Shown here: in pieces, positions 6,275 through 13,546 of the stretch
How positions within the stretch are numbered: position 1 is the first letter of the stretch
How the letters are laid out: each line of letters opens with the position of its first letter
DNA from: an uncultured Oscillibacter sp.
GTDB lineage: Bacteria; Bacillota; Clostridia; Oscillospirales; Oscillospiraceae
DNA: 32,847 nucleotides
Direction of reading: 5' to 3'
NCBI GenBank assembly: GCA_910587875.1
Contig: CAJUOD010000018.1
Span: 1-32,847 of the forward strand
Made by a program: the position numbers and the translations under genes
Notes under the pieces: model-generated
Databases searched by the model: none
Seen by the model: only the letters and a program-made list of their open reading frames with translations
Told to the model about the DNA's origin: nothing

Positions 6275-7957
6275 ACGAAAAAGAGAATATTCTTCACGTT
6301 GCTGCTGGTATCTCTGCTGGCGGCTTTTTTATGTGTCCCGGCTTTCGCCGTTACAGAGGCAGAAGTGGAGGCGCAGGTGGCGGCCTCCAGCAAGTCGGAG
6401 GTTACCGGGAATGTGCTGATCTGGTTTCTGTGCGCCGTGGCTTTCCTCAAGGTATCACAGAAGATCGACAGCTTCATGGCAACCCTTGGTGTCAACGTGG
6501 GCCGCACAGGCGGCTCCCTGCTGGCTGAGGCTATGCTCACCATGCGGGCAGTTACAATGGTTGCAGGCGGCAAAGGCGGTGCCGGTACCAATCGGGCCGG
6601 AGCTGCCTCCAGCGGAAAGGCTGGAACAACCAGCGGATCCGGAATGTCAGGTTTTTTCAAGGGCGGATTGATTGGTATGGCTAGCCGCCATGTTACCAAC
6701 AGCGCAATCAAGACCGCCACCTCTCAGACCTCCGCCGTCCACACCGCCCAGTCCAGTGTACGGCAGGCTACAGCGGCGGTCACGCCAGAGGCACCATCGG
6801 GGGTGGGACCTTCGGTCAACAACGATATTCACACTGGTGGGGTCAATCTCCAAACTGAAGGCAGTGCCACAGCCGGCTCATCCCCACAAGAAGGCGTTAT
6901 TGTGACCGATGCCACTCCTCCACCCGTTGCTGCGCAGAGTGATGGTCAGGTTTCCGCCGCAGACCAGGCCAGCGGTACGGTGCTGAACATTCCTCTGGCA
7001 GACAGTTCTATCCCGGACAGCTCTATTCCCGATGGGTCCATCCCCGCCGAGGCGGCTCCCATCGTTTCTCCGGGTGAGAGCGTTTCCACTGCGGAAAGTA
7101 TATCTATATCCGATAGCGGCGCTGCCTTTAGTGTTCCCCAGAGCGGCGGCACAATGCTGAACATTCCTCCGGCAGACGGTTCTATCCCATACGGCTCTAC
7201 TCTTGATGGTTCCGTCCCAACCGAAGCGGCTCCCATTGTTTCTCCGAATGAGAGCGTTTCCGTTGCGGAAAATATATCTGTATCTGATGGCGGCATTGCC
7301 CTGAATGTTCCCCAGGGTGAGGGTGCGGCCCTTATCGGAGCAGGCAACGGTCCCGTTCAGGAGGGCGTAATCGTCACCGCCAGCGACCAGCAGACCAACA
7401 CGCAGAGCTCCACGGATACGCAAAATGTGCAGAAGTCCTCCGTTGTAGAACGTTCCCACACCGTCCGCAACCACACAAAACCCGTACAAACCGGCATCCC
7501 CAGCTTGGGCGGCGCCATTTTCTCAAAATCTCTGGTTGCGGGGGGCAGTTTTGCCAATGATGTTATCGGCACAGTGGCCCGGGGCGAGGTAGCCGGCAGA
7601 ATTACTGGCGATATGGCGGCCCAGTCTCTGCAATCTTACTTGGGGTATACCGCAGAAGGTAAAATTCCCCCCATTTTTTCCAATACAGAAATTGGAGGCG
7701 GGAGAATTTCAGGCTATGTATCCACACCTGAACATCCGCAGCCGATTGCGTTTGGTATGTATCATGCAGAGCAGTATATGGAACCAACAGGCACTTTTTC
7801 AAAGGTCCGCTCTGCGGATGGGACACTTTGGTATACACAGATGCCCCAGGATGTAGTGGAGCGCAAACCGTATATGGCTTCGGACGATAAAGTGGCTTAC
7901 CAGGAGCGCATCATTAAAAAACTCCCCGACCCACCCAAGCGTAAGGATCGGGTATAA
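6275..7957 (+). CDS. Exported conjugation-operon protein with internal repeat
   Basis: This is a protein of about 560 aa. It begins with a signal peptide (KKRIFFTLLLVSLLAAFLCV then PAFA-V), followed by a second hydrophobic segment (about 47-60) and an Ala/Gly-rich region (about 80-120). A Ser/Pro-rich middle section contains two 58-aa repeats, and the C-terminal 180 residues look folded (GGAIFSKSLVAGGSFANDVI to IIKKLPDPPKRKD). The start is unusual: no ATG, GTG or TTG lies at the right distance from the strong AAAGGAGG (6260-6267). An ACG at 6275 lies 7 bp after it, precisely before the charged signal-peptide start. The TTG at 6299 is in frame but has no ribosome binding site and removes the charged residues. 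The role is unknown; its place between VirB6 and VirB4 suggests part of the mating channel at the cell surface. Confidence 0.72.
   Translation, partial: TKKRIFFTLLLVSLLAAFLCVPAFAVTEAEVEAQVAASSKSEVTGNVLIWFLCAVAFLKVSQKIDSFMATLGVNVGRTGGSLLAEAMLTMRAVTMVAGGKGGAGTNRAGAASSGKAGTTSGSGMSGFFKGGLIGMASRHVTNSAIKTATSQTSAVHTAQSSVRQATAAVTPEAPSGVGPSVNNDIHTGGVNLQTEGSATAGSSPQEGVIVTDATPPPVAAQSDGQVSAADQASGTVLNIPLADSSIPDSSIPDGSIPAEAAPIVSPGESVSTAESISISDSGAAFSVPQSGGTMLNIPPADGSIPYGSTLDGSVPTEAAPIVSPNESVSVAENISVSDGGIALNVPQGEGAALIGAGNGPVQEGVIVTASDQQTNTQSSTDTQNVQKSSVVERSHTVRNHTKPVQTGIPSLGGAIFSKSLVAGGSFANDVIGTVARGEVAGRITGDMAAQSLQSYLGYTAEGKIPPIFSNTEIGGGRISGYVSTPEHPQPIAFGMYHAEQYMEPTGTFSKVRSADGTLWYTQMPQDVVERKPYMASDDKVAYQERIIKKLPDPPKRKDRV
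6974..7321 (+). repeat. Two-copy 174-bp in-frame tandem repeat
   Basis: Copies at 6974-7147 and 7148-7321 encode 58-aa units that share LNIP, SIP, DGS, EAAPIVSP and ESVS, then a SIS-D/SVS-D segment and VPQ. The unit length is identical, so this is a simple tandem duplication that has since diverged. Smaller S-I-P-D repeats lie within the first copy. Confidence 0.8.
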
Positions 7958-7966
7958 GGAGGTCCT

Positions 7967-10873
7967 ATGCGTCAAGAAGAACGGGATACTTATCTAATCC
8001 CACCTAATTTCATTGAGGGAGGCACCCTGATGGGCGGGATGTTCAAGACCCGCAACGCCATTGAAGCGGGCATCCTAGGGGCGCTGACCGCCCTCCCGGT
8101 GCTTAATCTGGGAATCTCCCTCACTATGCGCATCATCATTCTCTGCCTGACTACTCTGCCTCTGGTGCTGCTGGCCCTCATTGGGGTGGGCGGCGGAAGC
8201 TTGTCTGAGTTCATCCTGCAATTTTTCAGTTTTCTTCGCAATCGCCGGGTGCTGGACAGGAAGGGCGAGAGTAAAAAGGGGCTTCTTCCCAGCTGGACGC
8301 AGAGGAAAGAAAAAACAAGGCTGGAAGATGTAGAAGAACTGCCCAAAAGCCGTAGCCGGTTGCAGGTAGACCTTAAAGGCCGGAAAGTGGATCAGTTCAA
8401 AACCTTTCTGGCCCCGGAGGTCAAGCCTCTCAACCCACTGGCGGATTATGTGCCTATCGAAAAGATAGAGCATGGGGTCATTTTCACCAAAGACCACCGT
8501 TATGTGAAAGTGGTTGAGGTTATCCCAGTAAACTTCCTCCTGCGTAGCGCCCAGGAGCAGCGGAACATCATCTACTCCTTTATCAGCTACCTGAAAATCG
8601 CTCCTGTAAAGGTACAGTTTAAGGTGCTGACCAAGCGGGCGGACATTGACCGCCATGTGCAGACCGTGCGGCAGGAACTGGCCCAGGAGACCAATGCGCA
8701 CTGCCGGGAGTTGCAGGAGGACTATCTGCGGCTGATCCGACAGCTTGGCTCCCGTGAGGCCATCACCCGGCGGTTCTTCCTGATTTTCGAGCATGAACCG
8801 CTGCCCGGCGCCAAGCGGGGCCACGAGGAAGAGGAGGCCATCGCCTCCCTCCAGACCGCCGCCCGGACAGCGGCCAACTACCTCCGTCAATGCGGAAACA
8901 CTGTGGTACTAAACCATGAGGATGAGAACGAGGCCACAGCGGAAATTCTGTACCATGTCCTCTGCCGCGCCGAGAGCAACGACAAGCCCTTTGCCGGGAA
9001 GATTAAGCAGGTGGCGGCGGAGTATATGGCCGCCGGCCGGTCGCTGGAGGAAATCCCAGTCAATGAGTTCTATGCCCCCTCCCAAATCGACCTGTCTCAC
9101 GGGCGGCATATCTGTATTGACGGCATGTACTATGCCTATCTGCTGATTCCGTCTGGTGGCTACAAGGCCCAAGTGCCTGCCGGCTGGCTCAGCCTGCTGG
9201 TGAACGCCGGGGACGGCATCGACTTGGATATGTTCCTGACCCGTCAGCCCAAAGACCGCATGATCCGCAAACTGGGCCAGCAGCTCCGCATCAACCGCAG
9301 CAAAATCAAGGAGACCAGCGATACCAATACGGACTTCGACGACTTGGATGGGGCCATCCGTAGCGGCTACTTCCTAAAGGACGGCTTATCCAACAACGAG
9401 GACTTCTACTACCTCAATCTGCTGGTGACCATCACCGCCTCTAATGTAGAGGACCTGGAGTGGAAATGCGCGGAGATGAAAAAGCTGCTACTCAGTCAGG
9501 ATATGGACGTTCAGCCCTGTTCTTTCTGTGAGGAGCAGGCTTTTTTATCCTCACTGCCGCTGGCATCTCTGGAAAAGCACCTCTATGAGCGATCTCGGCG
9601 TAATGTCCTGACCTTGGGTGCGGCCAGTTGCTACCCCTTCACCAGTTATGAAATGTGTGACGACAACGGTATTCTGCTGGGGGTCAACAAGCATAACAAC
9701 TCTCTTATCATCGTGGACATCTTTGATTCCCGAGTCTACAAGAACGCCAACATCGCCATTTTGGGCACCAGCGGTGCGGGAAAGAGCTTTACCATGCAGT
9801 TGATGGCGACCCGGATGCGGCGCAAGGGCATCCAGGTATTCATCGTGGCTCCGTTAAAGGGCCATGAATTCCACCGGGCCTGCTCCAACATCGGCGGGGA
9901 GTTCATTCAGATATCTCCCGCCTCCAAAAACTGCATCAATGTCATGGAAATCCGTAAGGTGGACAAGTCAGTGGATGAACTGCTGGACGGCCCAGGCGTG
10001 GAGAAGTCTCTGCTGGCGGCAAAAATCCAACGGCTCCACATCTTTTTCTCCCTGCTGATTCCCGACATGACCCATGAGGAGCGGCAGCTTTTGGATGATG
10101 CTATGATCCGCACCTACGCCCTCAAAGGCATCACCCATGAGAACGGCACTCTGGATGACCCGAATGCCCCTGGCCACTATCGGTCAATGCCGGTATTGGG
10201 CGACCTCTATGAGGTGCTGAAGCAGTCCGCCGAGACCAAGCGGCTGGCGAATATCATCAACCGTCTGGTCAACGGCTCTGCCCGGACATTCAACCAGCAG
10301 ACCAACGTATCTCTGGATAACAAATACACGGTGCTGGATATCTCTGAACTGACAGGCGACCTGTTGACAGTGGGGATGTTCGTGGCGCTGGATTACGTTT
10401 GGGACAAGGCCAAGGAGAACCGTACCGAGGAGAAGGCTATCTTCATCGACGAGTGCTGGCAGCTCATCGGGGCCAACAGCAACCGTTTGGCGGCGGAGTT
10501 TGTTTTGGAGATTTTCAAGATCATTCGCGGCTACGGCGGCTCCGCTATCTGCGCTACCCAGGACATCAACGACTTCTTCGCTTTGGAAGATGGCAAGTAC
10601 GGCAAAGGCATCATCAACAACGCCAAGACCAAGATCCTGCTCAACCTGGAGGACGAGGAAGCCCGGCGTGTCCAATCCCTGCTCCACCTGTCTGAGGCGG
10701 AAGTCATGGAGATTACCCACTTTGAACGGGGCAGCGGCCTTATCAGCACCAACAATAACAATGTGACGGTGGAAATCAAGTGCAGCCAGATGGAGAAGGA
10801 GCTGATCACCACCGACCGGAGGGAGTTGCAAGAGCTGCTGGACAAGACCCAGGCCGCGCCGCCTGTGGCGTAA
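7967..10873 (+). CDS. virB4: PrgI-VirB4 fusion ATPase
   Basis: This 968-aa protein is the motor ATPase of the conjugation channel. Residues 1-110 form a PrgI-like domain (YLIPPNFIEGGTLMGGMFKT, then two membrane segments). Many relatives encode PrgI as a separate protein; here it is joined to VirB4. The VirB4 part follows: an N-terminal domain (about 150-560), Walker A GTSGAGKS at 600-607, Walker B IFIDECW with Asp828 and Glu829, then ATQDINDFF. Stand-alone VirB4 proteins have about 800 residues, consistent with a fusion. The ATG at 7967 follows AAGGAGG nine bases after the previous stop. VirB4 powers pilus and channel assembly at the inner face of the membrane, together with VirD4. I see no frameshift or lost catalytic residue. 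Confidence 0.93.
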   Translation: MRQEERDTYLIPPNFIEGGTLMGGMFKTRNAIEAGILGALTALPVLNLGISLTMRIIILCLTTLPLVLLALIGVGGGSLSEFILQFFSFLRNRRVLDRKGESKKGLLPSWTQRKEKTRLEDVEELPKSRSRLQVDLKGRKVDQFKTFLAPEVKPLNPLADYVPIEKIEHGVIFTKDHRYVKVVEVIPVNFLLRSAQEQRNIIYSFISYLKIAPVKVQFKVLTKRADIDRHVQTVRQELAQETNAHCRELQEDYLRLIRQLGSREAITRRFFLIFEHEPLPGAKRGHEEEEAIASLQTAARTAANYLRQCGNTVVLNHEDENEATAEILYHVLCRAESNDKPFAGKIKQVAAEYMAAGRSLEEIPVNEFYAPSQIDLSHGRHICIDGMYYAYLLIPSGGYKAQVPAGWLSLLVNAGDGIDLDMFLTRQPKDRMIRKLGQQLRINRSKIKETSDTNTDFDDLDGAIRSGYFLKDGLSNNEDFYYLNLLVTITASNVEDLEWKCAEMKKLLLSQDMDVQPCSFCEEQAFLSSLPLASLEKHLYERSRRNVLTLGAASCYPFTSYEMCDDNGILLGVNKHNNSLIIVDIFDSRVYKNANIAILGTSGAGKSFTMQLMATRMRRKGIQVFIVAPLKGHEFHRACSNIGGEFIQISPASKNCINVMEIRKVDKSVDELLDGPGVEKSLLAAKIQRLHIFFSLLIPDMTHEERQLLDDAMIRTYALKGITHENGTLDDPNAPGHYRSMPVLGDLYEVLKQSAETKRLANIINRLVNGSARTFNQQTNVSLDNKYTVLDISELTGDLLTVGMFVALDYVWDKAKENRTEEKAIFIDECWQLIGANSNRLAAEFVLEIFKIIRGYGGSAICATQDINDFFALEDGKYGKGIINNAKTKILLNLEDEEARRVQSLLHLSEAEVMEITHFERGSGLISTNNNNVTVEIKCSQMEKELITTDRRELQELLDKTQAAPPVA

Positions 10874-10882
10874 AGCGGAGCG

Positions 10883-11004
10883 TATACGGTGTTAATGCGA
10901 GGGCTATTTTTTAATGCGTTTTTTATACGGTCCGTATGCGGAAAACCGCCTCGGCAATAGCTGTGGCGGTTCCGCTGTGCGATTTTTATACGGCGCTAAT
11001 ACGA
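10883..11004 (+). repeat. Three TATACGG repeats between virB4 and the next gene
   Basis: Three imperfect 18-bp copies lie at 10883-10900 (TATACGGTGTTAATGCGA), 10924-10941 (TATACGGTCCGTATGCGG) and 10987-11004 (TATACGGCGCTAATACGA). The middle copy contains a 13-bp palindrome ATACGG-T-CCGTAT. Between copies 2 and 3 lies a bulged hairpin (10938-10950 with 10965-10975) followed by a T run (10983-10987). This is the only real gap inside the transfer operon, so it probably holds regulator-binding sites and a partial terminator. Confidence 0.55.
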
Positions 11005-11023
11005 TTTTACGAGGTGAATGATT

Positions 11024-11566
11024 ATGATGAAAACCCGTGAACAGGTCTATGGCCGGGAGGCAGCGGCTATCCTGCGGGATATTTCCATGTACCGGGTGTT
11101 GACTGCGGAACAGATCCTGCGCCTGCATCCGGGGAAAGACGCCAAGGAGCGGAATAAGATCCGGAATCTGCTGACCTACCTGGTGAAGCAGCAGCGGGCT
11201 TGGCTCTCCGAAGATGAGCGGTTCTATCTCGCGGCCCCGGATGCCCTGGAGGACATGGACCGGGGCCTTTTCGCTGCGGTATGGGTGCTGGCGGACTTTG
11301 CGGATGAAGTGGAGTATCATTCCGTTGGCGATTTCCCGGCCAAAATTATCTTTTTCGCCGGCGGTGAAATCTACGAGATCGTCCACGCCGCCCAGGGCAA
11401 AGAAGTTCTGATGTCCCACGTGCTTTCCGATCCCGGCGAGCAGCCCTCCCGCTACCTTGTGCTGGTGGATGATGCTTCTCAGATTGCGGAGCTGCAAATC
11501 CCCCATGCCAGCGGCTACTGCACCGTATCCCCGGAAGGGCAGGTGCAATATTACCAGAAAGAATGA
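11024..11566 (+). CDS. Winged-helix-like protein, conjugation cluster
   Basis: This 180-aa cytoplasmic protein has no membrane segment. Residues 1-70 (AAAILRDISMYRVLTAEQIL, then NKIRNLLTYLVKQQRAWLS) resemble the winged-helix domain of the replication-relaxation type proteins that act on mobile-element DNA. The remainder (about 85-180) is an alpha/beta domain with no motif I recognise. I recall Clostridia ICE proteins of this kind being listed as DUF5697, but I cannot confirm that here. The ATG at 11024 lies 7 bp after GAGGTG; the ATG at 11018 would be too close to it. It overlaps no other gene and is followed 9 bp later by the next. Confidence 0.65.
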   Translation: MMKTREQVYGREAAAILRDISMYRVLTAEQILRLHPGKDAKERNKIRNLLTYLVKQQRAWLSEDERFYLAAPDALEDMDRGLFAAVWVLADFADEVEYHSVGDFPAKIIFFAGGEIYEIVHAAQGKEVLMSHVLSDPGEQPSRYLVLVDDASQIAELQIPHASGYCTVSPEGQVQYYQKE

Positions 11567-11575
11567 GGTGAACCA

Positions 11576-12217
11576 TTGAACCGAAGCACCGTTTCCCGGC
11601 GGATATCGTCCATTCTGGATGATATTCAGCGTCTGACCAACGCACTGTACGCCATGAATACCACCGATCTTCAGCGATACCCGGACAATTACGAAGTATT
11701 GTCCATTGACGCCGCCCTCCGAGCGGAGGGCATCGCCTGTCGGCTGCGCCATCTCATCTACGCCAGCACGACCACACCAAAGACGGAGTATCTGACCTCC
11801 GCGGCCAACACGCAGGGCATCTCAGTGCGCTGTAAGGACGGCGTTTTTGAGGTTACGCTGCCTGCTCTGCTCCCAAAACGTAAAATGTGGCAGAGCGGCG
11901 AATATCTGTTGGAGCCGTTGGGGGCGGCTTTGACCCAGTACGCAAGGGGTCATCCCCTTCCCCGGTTCCGGCACTGCCTGATTGCTTTCTCCCATATCTA
12001 CGACCAGGAGTTGCCGGAGCGCCGCATCAGAGACTACGACAATCTGGAGCTGAAGCAGATCCAGGATGTGGTTGCCGCTTTTGTTCTGACAGACGATACC
12101 GGAGGCCTCTGTGATACCTACCACACAACAGAGTTGGGCGCGGTAGATTGTACCCGAATTTCCATCATGGAGACGTCCCGTTTCCTGGCGTGGCTGGCCG
12201 AAAAAGAAATCCTCTGA
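11576..12217 (+). CDS. Conjugation-cluster protein of unknown function
   Basis: This is a 213-aa soluble protein starting with TTG at 11576, five bases after GAGGTG. The N-terminal half is helical (RRISSILDDIQRLTNALYAM); the second half has alternating strand-like and charged segments, ending in DTYHTTELGAVDCTRISIME. No catalytic motif, signal peptide or membrane segment is visible. I recall similar proteins in Clostridia conjugative elements (listed as DUF6100), always near VirB4/VirD4 genes. It may be a relaxosome or coupling accessory factor, but this is inference from position alone. Confidence 0.62.
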   Translation: MNRSTVSRRISSILDDIQRLTNALYAMNTTDLQRYPDNYEVLSIDAALRAEGIACRLRHLIYASTTTPKTEYLTSAANTQGISVRCKDGVFEVTLPALLPKRKMWQSGEYLLEPLGAALTQYARGHPLPRFRHCLIAFSHIYDQELPERRIRDYDNLELKQIQDVVAAFVLTDDTGGLCDTYHTTELGAVDCTRISIMETSRFLAWLAEKEIL

Positions 12218-12241
12218 AAGAGGCCGAAAGAGGGCAAAACA

Positions 12242-12377
12242 GGGGTCCCATTTAGGCCCTTTTGAGGTGTTCCGTTTTGGGACCCCAGGTCCACCGCCAA
12301 AAACGCTTGCAGCGCAAGGAGTTTTGGCCGCTTACGCTGAGTGCGGAAACGCCCAGGTTATACGGACCCTGGGCGTT
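12242..12377 (+). other. Three consecutive hairpins in a 190-bp gap
   Basis: Hairpin A pairs GGGGTCCCA (12242-12250) with TGGGACCCC (12278-12286). Hairpin B pairs GCCAAAA with TTTTGGC and CTTGC with GCAAG (12296-12328). Hairpin C is a perfect 10-bp stem AACGCCCAGG / CCTGGGCGTT (12348-12377) whose loop contains TATACGG, the core of the repeats at 10883-11004. None has a proper T run, so they are not simple terminators. A structured leader for the next gene or a transfer-origin-like region are both possible. Confidence 0.5.
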
Positions 12378-12406
12378 GAGATTACTGAAATAGGAGGTGT
12401 CGCAAC

Positions 12407-13546
12407 TTGCCAGACCAAGTGACAAAACTCCCTGCCCCGGATACGCTGCCCGACCTCCTTTTGACTCTCGTTGCCCTCTCTGGCGAGTTCCCAACCAATC
12501 TGGTGAACAGTCTCCCCAGTACGAAAGCATACCGGCAGAAAGTCATCAAGCGGTTAAAGAAACAGATGCTGATCTATGCCTATTCGCAAAACGGCCTTCG
12601 CGGTCTGCGCCTGACTGCCGATGCCAAAAGCCTTCTTTCCGCTGACAGGCCAGAGCGGTTTGCCTCTCTCTTTACCGGCGATACGGTAACAAACGCACCT
12701 AAATATTCCGTTCCCCATCGCCTGCGCCTCCATCGGATGGCTGAGGTGCTGGTTACGATGCACAATGCAGGAGTGTCGGTATTTCCATGGGAAAAGACAG
12801 CCGTGTTTCAACCCTCGCCGCCCCTGGGCCATACTCATATTACTCAGCCTGCCTATTACAGCTCCCGTGAGGTCAAAGAGGTCGGGCCGCAATCATCCAT
12901 CATACGCGGTTCCCGTTCAACCGGCGTCTTGCTATCGGACGGCGGTATTTTTATTGCCTACAACACCGGCCCATTCCAGATGAAGTGGGAGTACAAGGCC
13001 GAGATGCGGATTAAGTTTCTGCTGCAAACGGAAGTCTGCCGACAGCGGCTCCCGGCGCAATTCATGGATGTTGGAGTGGACGCGGTTGTGTTTGGCACGG
13101 ATATGGAGCGGCTGGGTGCGCTGATGGGTGTAGGCGATGGCCTGTCCCACAACAACTTTGTGCTGCATGGCGGCTTTGAGCATTTCTATTTCTTCCCAGG
13201 TGACCACAAAGGAAATGCGTTGGTGCGTCTGCTCTGCAACGGCGAACTTCGTGTCTCTTTGGACACTCTGCTTTTGAGCGGCCTTCATCCGCCGAACCCC
13301 GGCCTGCCGATGGAGAATGACGGATTGGAAGGCGATACCCCCGTCCTCTTTGGCTATCTCTGTGATATGCCTCGGCTCAGGCGCTTTGATAATGCGTTGT
13401 CTATCCACGAAAAGGACGGCATCGTCATTTGCTTTGACTTCCAGGAGGAGGCGTACCGCCGCTGCCTTGGCCCTCGTATCCAACTTCAATGTCTTGACCT
13501 TGAGGCAGTAGAAAGGAGTGTGTTTCCATCTCTCGAAAAGAAATGA
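12407..13546 (+). CDS. Conjugation-cluster protein, unknown function
   Basis: This is a 379-aa protein that I do not recognise. It starts with TTG at 12407, eight bases after AGGAGGTG. Residues 10-70 look like a small helical DNA-binding region (TLPDLLLTLVALSGEF then KVIKRLKKQMLIYAYS, GLRGLRLTADAKSLL), comparable to a winged helix. The middle and C-terminal parts are strand-rich, with aromatic segments and no catalytic motif that I can name. No signal peptide or membrane segment is seen. It ends on top of the VirD4 start region, so the two are coupled. The position directly before VirD4 suggests a relaxosome or coupling role; a degenerate replication-relaxation protein is the main alternative. 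Confidence 0.6.
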   Translation: MPDQVTKLPAPDTLPDLLLTLVALSGEFPTNLVNSLPSTKAYRQKVIKRLKKQMLIYAYSQNGLRGLRLTADAKSLLSADRPERFASLFTGDTVTNAPKYSVPHRLRLHRMAEVLVTMHNAGVSVFPWEKTAVFQPSPPLGHTHITQPAYYSSREVKEVGPQSSIIRGSRSTGVLLSDGGIFIAYNTGPFQMKWEYKAEMRIKFLLQTEVCRQRLPAQFMDVGVDAVVFGTDMERLGALMGVGDGLSHNNFVLHGGFEHFYFFPGDHKGNALVRLLCNGELRVSLDTLLLSGLHPPNPGLPMENDGLEGDTPVLFGYLCDMPRLRRFDNALSIHEKDGIVICFDFQEEAYRRCLGPRIQLQCLDLEAVERSVFPSLEKK

